Of a stretch of DNA of 64,000 nt, positions 25,952 to 35,189 are shown one piece after another; position 1 is the stretch's first letter; each line of letters starts with the position of its first letter. The DNA comes from CBDCNH01 sp965219015 (GTDB taxonomy: Bacteria; Pseudomonadota; Alphaproteobacteria; Rhodobacterales; Rhodobacteraceae), in NCBI GenBank assembly GCA_965219015.1, contig CBDCNH010000011.1:310001-374000 (forward strand). The letters are read 5' to 3'. A program made the position numbers and the translations under genes. The notes beneath the pieces are model-generated. The model was not told the origin of the DNA. It saw only the letters and a list, made by a program, of their open reading frames with translations, and made no database searches.

Positions 25952-28062
25952 CCGATACCGTGACCGACGCGCCCGCGCGGCGCCCGGACGCCTATGCGGG
26001 CCCGATCCTCGAGATCGAGAACCTCTCGATCAGCTTCTTCACGCGGCTCCGCGAAATCCCCGCCGTGATGGACTTCTCCTGCACGGTGATGCCCGGCGAG
26101 GCGATGGGGCTCGTGGGCGAGTCGGGCTGCGGCAAGTCCACGGTGGCGCTCGGCGTGATGCAGGATCTCGGCACGAACGGCCGCATCACCGGCGGCTCGA
26201 TCCGCTTCAAGGGCCGCGAGCTCACCACGATGTCGGACGAGGAGCTGCGCCGCATCCGCGGCTCCGAGATCGCGATGATCTACCAGGAGCCGATGGCGTC
26301 GCTGAACCCCGCGATGCGCGTCGGCGCGCAGCTCGCCGAAGTGCCGATGATCCACGAGGGGCTCGGCGCCAGGGAGGCGATGGCGCTCGCGCGGCAGGTG
26401 GTCCACGACGTCCGCCTGCCCGACCCCGACCGCATCCTCGCCGCCTACCCGCACCAGCTCTCGGGCGGGCAGCAGCAGCGCATCGTCATCGCGATGGCGC
26501 TGATGTCGAAGCCCGCGCTCCTCATCCTCGACGAGCCGACGACCGCGCTCGACGTGACGGTGGAGGCGGGCATCGTCGACCTCGTGCGCGACCTCGGCGT
26601 GAAGTACGGCACCTCGATGCTGTTCATCAGCCACAACCTCGGGCTCATCCTCGACACCTGCGACCGGCTCTGCGTGATGTATTCGGGCGAGGCGGTCGAG
26701 ACCGGCGAGGTCCGCACCGTGTTCGACCGGATGCGGCACCCCTACACGCAGGCGCTCTTCCGCTCGATCCCGCTGCCCGGCGCCTCGAAGACCGAGCGCC
26801 CGCTGGTGGCGATCCCGGGCAACTTCCCTCTGCCCCACGAGCGCCCGCCCGGCTGCAACTTCGGCCCGCGCTGCGAGTACTTCGTGGCCGGGCGCTGCGA
26901 CGCGCAGGAGATCCCGATGCACGCGGTCCCCGGCGACGACCGGCACGGCGCGCGCTGCATCCGCTCGGACGAGATCGACTGGTCGCAGCCGCCTGCCGCG
27001 CCGAAGAAGTCGCTGAAGACCGAGGTGGGCGACGTGGTGCTCCGCATGGAGGACCTCAGGAAGTACTACGAGGTGTCGAAGAGCGCGCTCTTCGGCGGCG
27101 GGGCCACCAAGGTCGTGAAGGCCAACGAGACGCTGAGCTTCGAGGCGCGCGAGAGCGAGACGCTCGCCATCGTCGGAGAATCCGGCTGCGGCAAGTCCAC
27201 CTTCGCCAAGGTGCTGATGGGGCTCGAGACCGCGACGAGCGGCAAGATCCTGCTCTACAACCAGGACATCCAGGACACGCCGATCCAGAAGCGCTCCACC
27301 GGCACGGTGTCGTCGGTGCAGATGGTGTTCCAGAACCCGTTCGACACGCTCAACCCGTCGATGACGGTGGGCCGGCAGATCGTCCGCGCGCTCGAGATCT
27401 TCCACGAGGGCGCCGACGACGCCGCGCGGAAGGCGCGGATGCTCGACCTCCTCGACCTCGTGAAGCTGCCCCGCGCCTTCGCCGACCGGATGCCGCGGCA
27501 GCTCTCGGGCGGGCAGAAGCAGCGCGTCGGGATCGCCCGCGCCTTCGCGGGCGGCGCCAAGATCGTGGTGGCCGACGAGCCGGTGTCGGCGCTCGACGTG
27601 AGCGTGCAGGCGGCGGTCACGGACCTGCTGATGGACATCCAGCGCGAGAACCACACGACGCTCCTCTTCATCAGCCATGACCTGTCGATCGTGCGCTACC
27701 TCAGCGACCGCGTGATGGTGATGTACCTCGGGCATGTGGTGGAGCTCGGCACCACCGACGAGGTGTTCGCGCCGCCCTACCACCCCTACACCGAGGCGCT
27801 CCTGTCGGCGGTGCCGGTCGCCGACACGCGCGTCGTCAAGAAGCGCATCGTGCTCGAGGGCGACATCCCGTCGGCGATGAACCCGCCGCCCGGTTGCCCG
27901 TTCCAGACCCGCTGCCGCTGGAAGGGCCACGTGCCCGGCAACCTCTGCGAGACCGTGGTGCCGCCGATGAAGACGCCGCAGCCCGGCCACCAGATCAAGT
28001 GCCACCTCGACGACGCGACGCTCATGGGCATGGAGCCCGTGTTCACCATCGCCGCCGAATAG
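25948..28062 (+). CDS. Fused double ATP-binding subunit of peptide ABC transporter (DppD-DppF type)
   Basis: One 704-residue protein carries both ATPases, as in GsiA or YejF. Domain 1: Walker A GESGCGKSTVALG (about residue 59), signature LSGGQQQRIVIA, Walker B LLILDEPTTALD. Domain 2: Walker A GESGCGKSTFAKV (about residue 411), signature LSGGQKQRVGIARA, Walker B IVVADEPVSALD. Each is followed by the oligopeptide C-terminal extension with PPGCNFGPRC or PPGCPFQTRC, a Cys motif that can hold an Fe-S cluster in relatives. ATG 25948 overlaps the RidA stop. Confidence 0.95.
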   Translation: MTDTVTDAPARRPDAYAGPILEIENLSISFFTRLREIPAVMDFSCTVMPGEAMGLVGESGCGKSTVALGVMQDLGTNGRITGGSIRFKGRELTTMSDEELRRIRGSEIAMIYQEPMASLNPAMRVGAQLAEVPMIHEGLGAREAMALARQVVHDVRLPDPDRILAAYPHQLSGGQQQRIVIAMALMSKPALLILDEPTTALDVTVEAGIVDLVRDLGVKYGTSMLFISHNLGLILDTCDRLCVMYSGEAVETGEVRTVFDRMRHPYTQALFRSIPLPGASKTERPLVAIPGNFPLPHERPPGCNFGPRCEYFVAGRCDAQEIPMHAVPGDDRHGARCIRSDEIDWSQPPAAPKKSLKTEVGDVVLRMEDLRKYYEVSKSALFGGGATKVVKANETLSFEARESETLAIVGESGCGKSTFAKVLMGLETATSGKILLYNQDIQDTPIQKRSTGTVSSVQMVFQNPFDTLNPSMTVGRQIVRALEIFHEGADDAARKARMLDLLDLVKLPRAFADRMPRQLSGGQKQRVGIARAFAGGAKIVVADEPVSALDVSVQAAVTDLLMDIQRENHTTLLFISHDLSIVRYLSDRVMVMYLGHVVELGTTDEVFAPPYHPYTEALLSAVPVADTRVVKKRIVLEGDIPSAMNPPPGCPFQTRCRWKGHVPGNLCETVVPPMKTPQPGHQIKCHLDDATLMGMEPVFTIAAE

Positions 28063-28065
28063 CGC

Positions 28066-28668
28066 CTACCGGCCCCAGATCGCCTTCACGTAGCCGATGG
28101 TCTCGGCGTAGGGGGGGATGCCGTGGTGCTGCTCGACCGCCTCGGGGCCCGCGTTGTAGGCCGCGAGCGCGAGCTGCCAGGTGCCGAAGCGGTCGTACAT
28201 CTGCCGCAGGTAGCGCGCCCCGCCCTCGAGGTTCTGCTTCGTGTCCGCGATGTCGACGCCGAGCCGCTTCGCGGTGTCGGGCATCAGCTGCGCGAGCCCG
28301 GAGGCGCCCTTGACCGAGAGCGCCTTCTCGTTCCAGCCGGACTCCTGCTGCACGAGCCGCAGGAACAGATCCTCGGGGACGTTGTGCGCGCGCGCCGCGG
28401 TTCGGGCATGGGCGAGGAACGCGCCGGTATAGCGCCCCGTGTAGACCGGAATCGCCGGCGCGGCAGACTTCGGGCGGAGGCGCGCACTGTCCTCGTACTG
28501 CCTGGCGAGCCGGGTATCGAGGAGCTTGGTCTGCGCCCGGAAGAGCGCGTCGCGCGAAGCCACCGGCTTCCGCGACAGCCCCTCGGCCGGCGCCACGCCG
28601 GGCGCGAGCGCCAGCGCCAGTCCCACTGCCCGAACGATCCGCACCGCGGTCCTCCCCCGGTCCCGCAT
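28066..28668 (-). CDS. Lytic transglycosylase, SLT domain protein
   Basis: A 200-residue exported protein. After a signal peptide (AVRIVRAVGLALALAPGVAPAEG) there is a charged linker, then a lysozyme-like SLT domain: NVPEDLFLRLVQQESGWNEKAL with the catalytic Glu, SVKGASGLAQLMPDTAKRLG, and LALAAYNAGPEAV. It cleaves peptidoglycan glycan strands in the periplasm. The start is ATG 28668 (MRDRGRTAV); the longer frame is antisense to the ssb promoter. Convergent with the ABC operon, with only 3 bases between the stops. Confidence 0.92.
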   Translation of the reverse strand: MRDRGRTAVRIVRAVGLALALAPGVAPAEGLSRKPVASRDALFRAQTKLLDTRLARQYEDSARLRPKSAAPAIPVYTGRYTGAFLAHARTAARAHNVPEDLFLRLVQQESGWNEKALSVKGASGLAQLMPDTAKRLGVDIADTKQNLEGGARYLRQMYDRFGTWQLALAAYNAGPEAVEQHHGIPPYAETIGYVKAIWGR

Positions 28669-28753
28669 AGCGAAGCCGGGGCCGCAGTTCCAGAGGTCTC
28701 GCCTTCGCGGGCCCATCACGATATGTCGGGGCAGGATCGACAGGGAGACGGCG

Positions 28754-29227
28754 ATGGCGGGCTCGGTGAACAAGGTCATCTTGATCGGCAACCTCGGGCG
28801 AGACCCCGAGGTGCGGACGTTCCAGAACGGCGGCAAGGTCTGCAACCTTCGCATCGCCACCACCGAGAGCTGGCGTGACAAGGCGACGGGCGAGAAGCGC
28901 GACAAGACCGAATGGCATTCGGTGGCGATCTTCAACGAGAACCTCTCGCGCATCGCCGAGCAGTATCTGCGGAAAGGCTCGAGCGTCTACATCGAGGGCC
29001 AGCTCGAGACGCGGAAATGGCAGGACCAGTCCGGCGCCGACCGCTATTCGACCGAAGTGGTGCTGCGCCAGTTCCGGGGCGAGCTCACGCTCCTCGGCGG
29101 CCGTGACGGCGGGAACGCGTCCTCCGGCATGGACGACGACCGCGAGCCGATGGGTGGCGGCTCGCGCGGTGGCGGTGGCGGCTTCGGCGGCGGCCAGAGC
29201 GACATGGACGACGAGATCCCGTTCTAG
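28754..29227 (+). CDS. ssb: Single-stranded DNA-binding protein
   Basis: It coats ssDNA in replication and repair. The OB fold is at residues 1-110 (NKVILIGNLGRDPEVR, FNLRIATTE-like CNLRIATTESW, EWHSVAIF, GSSVYIEGQLETRKW), followed by a Gly-rich linker (GGGSRGGGGGFGGG) and the acidic tip MDDEIPF that binds partner proteins. 157 residues. ATG 28754 follows AGGGAGA. No LexA box is seen upstream, unlike in some relatives. Its stop codon overlaps that of aroB on the other strand. Confidence 0.96.
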   Translation: MAGSVNKVILIGNLGRDPEVRTFQNGGKVCNLRIATTESWRDKATGEKRDKTEWHSVAIFNENLSRIAEQYLRKGSSVYIEGQLETRKWQDQSGADRYSTEVVLRQFRGELTLLGGRDGGNASSGMDDDREPMGGGSRGGGGGFGGGQSDMDDEIPF

Positions 29228-30324
29228 CCGCGCGCGCCCGCCAGCACCGCTTGCACCGCCTCCGCCGGCACGTCGTCCGCGACGAAGGCGGCGCCGATCC
29301 CGCGCGCGAGGACGTAACGCATCCGGCCCGCCGCGACCTTCTTGTCCTGTGCCATCAGCGCCATGAGCACGTCCGGCCCCGGCAGGTCGCCGGGGATGTC
29401 GCCGACCGTCGCGCGCGCGCCCATGCGGCGGAAATGCGCCCGCACCCGGTCGGGCGCTTCGGTCCCGCAGAGCCCGAGCCGGGCCGACAGGTCGAACGCG
29501 AGGCCGCAGCCGATCGCCACCGCCTCGCCGTGGAGAAGGCGCTGGGAGTACCCCGTGGCGGCCTCGAGCGCATGGCCGAAGGTATGGCCGAGGTTGAGGA
29601 GCGCACGGTCGCCGGTCTCGGTCTCGTCGGCGGCGACGATGGCGGCCTTGGCGGCCACGCAGACGCGGATCGCCTCGGTCCTGAGCGCCACGTCGCCGCG
29701 CACGAGCGCCGGGCCATGCGCCTCGAGCCAGCCGAAGAACGCGGCGTCGCCCAGGAGCCCGACCTTCGCCACCTCGCCGTAGCCCGCAAGGAAGTCGCGC
29801 GGCGGCAGCGTGCCGAGCAGGTCCACGTCGGCGAGCACGAGCACGGGCTGGTGGAACGCGCCCACGAGGTTCTTGCCTGCACGGCTGTTGATCCCGGTCT
29901 TGCCGCCCACGGAGCTGTCGACCTGTGCCAGCAAGGTCGTCGGCACCTGCACGAAGCGCACGCCGCGGCGCAGGATCGCCGCAGCAAACCCCGCGAGGTC
30001 GCCGATGACGCCGCCGCCGAAGGCCATCACGAGGTCGCCGCGCTCGATCCGCTCGGCCACGAGCCATTCGACCGTGCGTTCGAGCATCTCCCAGCTCTTC
30101 GTTCCCTCGCCGGGCGGGAGTTCGAGTACCGCCGCGTCGATGTCCCGAAGCCCCGCGAGCAGGCGGTCGAGATGGAGCGCTGCGACGGTCGCGTCGGTGA
30201 CGATCGCGACGCGGGGGCGGCGGAGCTGCGGCGTGATCTCGGCGCCCGCCCGCGCGAGCAGCCCCGCGCCGATCCGCACCTCGTAGGCGCGGTCGCCGAG
30301 CGGCACCTCGACCGACAAGATCAT
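29224..30324 (-). CDS. aroB: 3-dehydroquinate synthase
   Basis: Second step of the shikimate pathway, an NAD- and zinc-dependent cyclisation. The family pattern is complete: GGGVIGDLAGFAAAILRRG, VPTTLLAQVDSSVGGKTGIN, KNLVGAFHQP, GYGEVAKVG and the zinc ligands in LNLGHTFGHALE. 366 residues from ATG 30324, which overlaps the aroK stop (ATGA). The pair aroK-aroB is the usual arrangement. Confidence 0.96.
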   Translation of the reverse strand: MILSVEVPLGDRAYEVRIGAGLLARAGAEITPQLRRPRVAIVTDATVAALHLDRLLAGLRDIDAAVLELPPGEGTKSWEMLERTVEWLVAERIERGDLVMAFGGGVIGDLAGFAAAILRRGVRFVQVPTTLLAQVDSSVGGKTGINSRAGKNLVGAFHQPVLVLADVDLLGTLPPRDFLAGYGEVAKVGLLGDAAFFGWLEAHGPALVRGDVALRTEAIRVCVAAKAAIVAADETETGDRALLNLGHTFGHALEAATGYSQRLLHGEAVAIGCGLAFDLSARLGLCGTEAPDRVRAHFRRMGARATVGDIPGDLPGPDVLMALMAQDKKVAAGRMRYVLARGIGAAFVADDVPAEAVQAVLAGARG

Positions 30325-30857
30325 GCCGTCAGGATCCCCGGCCGCGCCGCGAGGGCGCCCATGACGTGCCCCGCCACCGCATCGGCGGTGTCGGCACGCG
30401 CGACGCGCACGGTGACGTCGGCCTCGGCATAGACCGGCGCGCGCGCGGCATGTAGGCGGGCGAGCGTGCCCTCGGGGTCGGGCGTCGCGAGCAGCGGGCG
30501 CGTCGGACGCTGCCGGACGCGCTCCCAGAGGAGCGCCACGTCGGCATCGAGCCACACCGACACGCCGCGCGCCGCGATCGCCGCGCGGTTGGCCGCGGCC
30601 ACGAACGCTCCGCCGCCCGTGGCAAGCACGCCCGGCGCACGCGCAAGAAGCCGCGCCAGGACCGCCGCCTCGCGCGCCCGGAAGAACGCCTCGCCGTCGC
30701 GCGCGAAGATCTCCGCGATGGTCATGTTCGCCGCCTCCTCGATCTCGGCGTCGCAATCGACCGCGGGCACGCCGAGCCGTTTCGCAAGCGCCGTCGCCAC
30801 CGTCGTCTTGCCGACCCCCATCATCCCGACGAGCACCACCGTCCGCGTCAGTCCCAC
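30321..30857 (-). CDS. aroK: Shikimate kinase
   Basis: It phosphorylates shikimate. P-loop VGMMGVGKTTVATALA at about residues 10-25, then DCDAEIEEAANMTIAEIFARDGEAFFR and ATGGGAFV, the shikimate-binding GGG. 178 residues. The start is GTG 30857 with a weak GGAA site; an ATG at 30868 is out of frame. First of the aroK-aroB pair and divergent from the small membrane protein upstream. Confidence 0.94.
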   Translation of the reverse strand: MGLTRTVVLVGMMGVGKTTVATALAKRLGVPAVDCDAEIEEAANMTIAEIFARDGEAFFRAREAAVLARLLARAPGVLATGGGAFVAAANRAAIAARGVSVWLDADVALLWERVRQRPTRPLLATPDPEGTLARLHAARAPVYAEADVTVRVARADTADAVAGHVMGALAARPGILTA

Positions 30858-31001
30858 GAGAGTTCCATGAGCACCGCCTCCGCACGAAATCGCGCGCTCA
30901 GCCTCGAATGGCGTGAACTCGGCCGCGTTACCAGTTACAATCGGCGGCGAGCGCCGGAAACAGGCGCGGCCGAGGGGGCGGGACGTGAGACGGGAACGGA
31001 C

Positions 31002-31139
31002 GTGCGGACGTTGAGGGTGCTTCTACTTCTGATCGTGCTCGGCTTCGTGGCGCTGGCGGGCTATGCCTACTGGCCGGGGAACCTCACGCCGCAGCAGGGT
31101 CGGATCGTGAAGCCGGTGACGCTCGATGCGGACGGCTAG
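31002..31139 (+). CDS. Small single-span membrane protein, conserved-type hypothetical (45 aa)
   Basis: One N-terminal transmembrane helix (LRVLLLLIVLGFVALAGYAY) is followed by a short polar tail, LTPQQGRIVKPVTLDADG, that would face the periplasm. The start is taken as GTG 31002, preceded by GGAACGGAC; an ATG at 30867 in frame would add 45 residues of low-complexity, basic sequence that I do not believe. The last 14 bases overlap the next gene, so the two are likely coupled. Function unknown. Confidence 0.6.
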   Translation: MRTLRVLLLLIVLGFVALAGYAYWPGNLTPQQGRIVKPVTLDADG

Positions 31140-32646
31140 CGCGCTTCTCCTGCTGGCGCTGGCCGCCGGCCCCGCGCGCGCCAAGCCGCCGCTCTCGGCC
31201 ATCGACTGGCTGTCGCGGTCGGTCGCGACACCGGCGGCGCTGCCACGCTCCGTGCCGCTGCGCCCGAGAGCCGCCGCGGCGCCCGTGACGACGACGTCGA
31301 TCGACGCGCCTTCGCCCGATGCGGCAGGCATCCTGCCGGCCTCGGTGACGGGGCTGCCGCGTGACCTCTGGGGCCCGACGCCGACCGCGCGGATCGTCGA
31401 CCTCTTGCGTGGCGCCGGTCAGGACGAGCTGCCGGCGCTGCGGGCGCTGAGGCTGCGCCTCGTGCTCGCCGAGAGCGACCCGCCGGTCGATGCCGACGGA
31501 ACGGGCACGCTCTTTCTGGCGCGCGTCGATCTCCTCCTCGACCTCGGCGCGCTCGACCAGGCGCGCGCGCTTCTCGACGCGGGCGGCGCCGCGACGCCCG
31601 AGGCGTTCCGCCGGGCCTTCGACGTGGCGCTCCTCGTCGGCGACGAGGACGCCGCCTGCGCCACGATGCGGGGCCGTCCCGACATCTCGCCGACGTTGCC
31701 CGCCCGCATCTTCTGCCTGGCGCGCGGCGGCGACTGGTCGGGGGCGGCGCTCACCCTGCGCGCCGGCGAGTCTCTGGGGCTCGTGAGCCCCGACATGACC
31801 GAGCTCCTCGACCGCTTCCTGGATCCCGACCTCGCCGAAGCAGCGCCCGACCTCGCAGTGCCGCCACTGCCGAGCCCGCTCGCGTGGCGGATGTTCGAGG
31901 CGATCGGAGAGCCCATCGCGACCAACAGCCTGCCCGTCGCCTTCGCGCAGGCGGACCTGCGCGACAACGCCGGCTGGAAGGCGCGGATCGAGGCTGCCGA
32001 GCGGCTGGCGCGTTCGGGCGCGATGCCGGTCAACCGGCTCATCGGGCTCTACCTCGAACGCAAGCCCGCGGCGTCGGGAGGTGTCTGGGACCGCGTCGCG
32101 GCGATCCAGGCGTTCGATGCCGCGTTCCGGGCCAAGGATGTCCCGGCCATCGCCACGACCCTGCCGCCCGCCTACGGCGCGATGGCGGAGATCGAGCTCG
32201 AGGCCGCATTCTCGGAGGTTTACGGCGCCGAGCTTGCCGCACTCCCGCTCGGCGGCGAGGCCCGCCGGGTGGCGCTCGAGGCAGGACTCCTTTCGCCGGA
32301 CTATGAGCGGGTGGCCCGCGCCGTGCCGATGCCCGCGCCGAGCCCGCGCACGGCCTTCTTCATCGGCGTGGCGGTGGGGGCGCCTGCGGGCATCGCCCCG
32401 CCCGACGGGCTCGGCGCGGCGATCCGGGACGGCCTTGCCGCGAAGCCGCCCGCGGATCTCGCCGGCCTCATCGCGGACGGGCGGATCGGCGAGGCGGCAC
32501 TCGTGGCCTCCGACAGGCTCACGGGCGGGACGCGCGGCAACCTTCGCGGCGTGACGGAGGGGCTGGCGACGCTGCGCGCGCTCGGGCTCGAGGACACCGC
32601 ACGGCGGGCGGCTCTCGAGCTCATGCTCCTCGAGCGGCGCGGCTGA
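31126..32646 (+). CDS. Secreted alpha-helical hypothetical protein upstream of xerD
   Basis: A 506-residue protein of unknown function. The N-terminus is a signal peptide (MRTASALLLLALAAGPARA). The rest is Ala/Leu-rich and reads as helical repeats of a TPR-like kind (for example LFLARVDLLLDLGALDQARALLDAG and the paired LERKPAASG region); two Cys lie near residues 184 and 200. No catalytic motif is seen. It overlaps the small membrane gene before it and shares a TGATG junction with xerD, so the three look like one unit. It may be an envelope protein coupled to cell division; that is a guess from position. Confidence 0.8.
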   Translation: MRTASALLLLALAAGPARAKPPLSAIDWLSRSVATPAALPRSVPLRPRAAAAPVTTTSIDAPSPDAAGILPASVTGLPRDLWGPTPTARIVDLLRGAGQDELPALRALRLRLVLAESDPPVDADGTGTLFLARVDLLLDLGALDQARALLDAGGAATPEAFRRAFDVALLVGDEDAACATMRGRPDISPTLPARIFCLARGGDWSGAALTLRAGESLGLVSPDMTELLDRFLDPDLAEAAPDLAVPPLPSPLAWRMFEAIGEPIATNSLPVAFAQADLRDNAGWKARIEAAERLARSGAMPVNRLIGLYLERKPAASGGVWDRVAAIQAFDAAFRAKDVPAIATTLPPAYGAMAEIELEAAFSEVYGAELAALPLGGEARRVALEAGLLSPDYERVARAVPMPAPSPRTAFFIGVAVGAPAGIAPPDGLGAAIRDGLAAKPPADLAGLIADGRIGEAALVASDRLTGGTRGNLRGVTEGLATLRALGLEDTARRAALELMLLERRG

Positions 32647-33533
32647 TGCTGAACCGGATCGAGGCGTTTCTCGAAGCCGCGGCTGCGGACCAGGGTGCGG
32701 CGCGCAACACGCTTCTCGCCTACGGGCGCGACCTCAAGGACTTCGCGGGCTGGCTCGCGGCGCACGGGCTCGACGACCGGAGCGCGACCCGCGCGGACGT
32801 CGAGCGCTACCTCGTGGCGCTCGAGGCCGCGGGCCTCGCTCGGGCGACGCGGACGCGGCGGCTGGTGGCGGTGCGGCAGTACTTCCGCGCCGCGGTCGAG
32901 GACGGCTGGCGTGCCGACAATCCCGCCGTCCTGATCCGCGGCCTGAAGGCGCGGCGGTCGCTGCCGGGCACGCTCACGGCGGCCGAGGTGACCCGCATGA
33001 TCGGCGCCGCGCGCACCGGGCGACAGGCGCTCCGCGACACCTGCCTCGTCGAGCTCGCCTATGCCACGGGGATGCGCGTGAGCGAGCTTGCGGGCCTGCC
33101 CGTCGCCGCGGCGCGCGGCGATCCCGCGATGCTCCTCGTGCGCGGCAAGGGCGGGCGCGAGCGTCTGGTGCCGCTCTCCGGCCCGGGGCGGGCAGCGCTC
33201 GGCGCCTGGCTCGCGCTCCGCGACGCGGGCCCTCGCGCGGCCTCGCCGCATCTCTTCCCGTCCGTCCGGGGCCGCGGTCCGCTCACCCGAAAGGCGGTGT
33301 TCGATCTCGTCAAGGGCTGGGCCGCCGCCGCCGGCATCGACCCCGCCCGCGTCAGCCCGCACACGCTCCGCCATGCCTTCGCGACCCACCTCCTCGCCGG
33401 CGGAGCGGACCTGCGCGTGATCCAGACGCTGCTCGGCCACGCCGACATCGCGACGACGGAGATCTACACGCATGTCGTCGAGGACCGGCTGGCCGAGCTG
33501 GTGCTCGCCCACCACCCCCTCGCCCGCGCCTGA
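32646..33533 (+). CDS. xerD: Tyrosine recombinase XerD
   Basis: It resolves chromosome dimers at dif with XerC. The N-terminal SAM-like domain (residues 1-90) is followed by the catalytic domain with all expected residues: R144 (TGMRVSEL), K168 (RGKGGRERL), H239 and R242 (HTLRHAFATHLL), H265 (LGHADIATTEIY) and nucleophile Y274. 295 residues. XerD is more likely than XerC from the ending and the length, but the two are hard to tell apart. The start overlaps the stop of the preceding gene. Confidence 0.92.
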   Translation: MLNRIEAFLEAAAADQGAARNTLLAYGRDLKDFAGWLAAHGLDDRSATRADVERYLVALEAAGLARATRTRRLVAVRQYFRAAVEDGWRADNPAVLIRGLKARRSLPGTLTAAEVTRMIGAARTGRQALRDTCLVELAYATGMRVSELAGLPVAAARGDPAMLLVRGKGGRERLVPLSGPGRAALGAWLALRDAGPRAASPHLFPSVRGRGPLTRKAVFDLVKGWAAAAGIDPARVSPHTLRHAFATHLLAGGADLRVIQTLLGHADIATTEIYTHVVEDRLAELVLAHHPLARA

Positions 33534-33546
33534 ACGGAGCCTTCCG

Positions 33547-34866
33547 ATGTCCGATCCTGCCGCCGTCCTCGATGTGGCCTTCTGGGCGACCGTGGCGGGC
33601 ATCCTCGCGCTCATCGTGCTCTCGGCGTTCTTCTCGGGCTCCGAGACCGCGCTGACCGCCTCGTCGCGCGGCAAGCTCCGCGCCCAGGCGGACCGCGGCT
33701 CGAAGGGCGCGCGCGCCGCGCTCGACGTGACCGAGGACAGCGAACGGCTGATCGGGGCGGTGCTCCTCGGCAACAACCTCGTGAACATCCTCGCGGCCTC
33801 GCTCGCGACCGCGCTTTTCACCCGCGTCTTCGGCCAGTCCGGCGTGGCGCTCGCGACGCTGGTGATGACCGTCCTCGTGCTCGTCTTCGCCGAGGTGCTG
33901 CCCAAGACCTATGCCATCACCGATCCCGAGCGCGCCGCCTCGCGCGTGGCGCCGCTCATCCGGACGGTGATCGTGCTTTTCTCGCCGGTCGTCGGCGCGG
34001 TGCGCGCGCTGGTGCGGCTGCTGCTCGGCCTCGTCGGCGTCAAGACCGACCCCGAGAGCCGCATCCTCGCGCTGAAGGACGAGATCGCCGGCGCCATCGC
34101 GCTCGGCCATTCCGAAGGCTCGGTCCTGAAGGAGGACCGCGACCGGCTCCTCGGGGCGCTCGACCTGTCGGACCGCACCGTCGAGGAGGTGATGCGGCAC
34201 CGGAGCGAGATCGAGATGGTCGACGCGGACGCGCCCCCCGACCGCATCCTCAGCCAGTGCCTCGCGTCGCCCCACACGCGCCTGCCCGCCTACCGCGGCG
34301 AGCCCGAGAACGTCGTCGGCGTGATCCATGCCAAGGATCTCCTGCGCGAGGTCAACCGGCTGGTGCGCGGCGAGACGGGCACGCTCGCGTCCATCAGCGC
34401 GCTCGACGTGCTCGGGATCGCGATGAAGCCCTACTTCGTCCCCGACACGACGCCGCTCGACGAGCAGATGCGGCAGTTCCTGCACCGGCGGACGCATTTC
34501 GCGCTGGTGGTCGACGAATACGGCTCGCTCCGCGGCCTCATCACGCTCGAGGACATCCTCGAGGAGATCGTCGGCGAGATCACCGACGAGTTCGACGTGG
34601 CGGGCGACAGCGCGCTGAAGCGCACCGAGGCCGGCGACTACCTGATCGACGGCTCGATGACGATCCGCGACCTCAACCGCGCGACCGACTGGGCCCTGCC
34701 CGACGAGGAGGCGAACACGGTTGCCGGCCTCGTGATCCACGAGGCGCAGATGATCCCCGCGGAGGGCCAGGTCTTCAGCTTCCACGGCTTCCGCTTCGAG
34801 GTCGCGGCGAAGAAGGACAACCGCCTGACGCGACTGAAGATCCGGCCGCTCTCGAGCGCGCGCTAG
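33547..34866 (+). CDS. CNNM/CorC-type transporter-associated protein (DUF21-CBS-HCC)
   Basis: A 439-residue inner-membrane protein. DUF21 domain with three to four helices (residues 10-150; FSGSETALTASSRGKL is the typical motif), two CBS domains (EEVMRHRSEIEMVDAD and THFALVVDEYGSLRGLITLEDILEEIVGEI) and a C-terminal transporter-associated domain (GDYLIDGSMTIRDLNR). Relatives act in Mg2+/Co2+ transport or resistance. ATG 33547 follows GGAGCC, 13 bases after xerD. No evidence for which ion. Confidence 0.93.
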   Translation: MSDPAAVLDVAFWATVAGILALIVLSAFFSGSETALTASSRGKLRAQADRGSKGARAALDVTEDSERLIGAVLLGNNLVNILAASLATALFTRVFGQSGVALATLVMTVLVLVFAEVLPKTYAITDPERAASRVAPLIRTVIVLFSPVVGAVRALVRLLLGLVGVKTDPESRILALKDEIAGAIALGHSEGSVLKEDRDRLLGALDLSDRTVEEVMRHRSEIEMVDADAPPDRILSQCLASPHTRLPAYRGEPENVVGVIHAKDLLREVNRLVRGETGTLASISALDVLGIAMKPYFVPDTTPLDEQMRQFLHRRTHFALVVDEYGSLRGLITLEDILEEIVGEITDEFDVAGDSALKRTEAGDYLIDGSMTIRDLNRATDWALPDEEANTVAGLVIHEAQMIPAEGQVFSFHGFRFEVAAKKDNRLTRLKIRPLSSAR

Positions 34867-35189
34867 GACGTCGGGGCGCTACACGAGACCGCCGCGCCGG
34901 GTGCCTGTGTTACGGGCAAGGCCGCCGATGCGACCCGCCACGGGCACTTCGCCATCGCGGACCGGGGGTGGCGTTGACGGAGGACGGCGCCCTGATCGAT
35001 GACCCGCGCCTCGCGCGGTCCGACGAACTTCATCACCATCCTCATCGAGATGGGCGGGGCCGGTCCGTGGACGCCCGCGATCTCGACGTTCACCGCCGGC
35101 GCCGACCCGGAGCGGCTTGCCGGGCCGATACACTCCTGGGTGCTGCGCGCGCGAAGCTCGACGCGGAGTTCCTCCGCGGCTGAGCCGCC
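34867..35189. other. 323-base convergent gap with no confident gene
   Basis: This stretch lies between the 3' ends of the CNNM gene (+) and the DUF853 gene (-). Both strands carry short open frames at 34863-35193 that are near mirror images of each other, so neither is trustworthy. No good ribosome site, hairpin with U-tract, or tRNA is visible. It may hold a decayed gene. Confidence 0.5.

Noticed and set aside
30867..31001. N-terminal extension of the small membrane protein upstream of xerD
   Set aside because: The 45 residues are low-complexity and lie in the aroK divergent promoter; GTG 31002 gives a normal membrane protein start.
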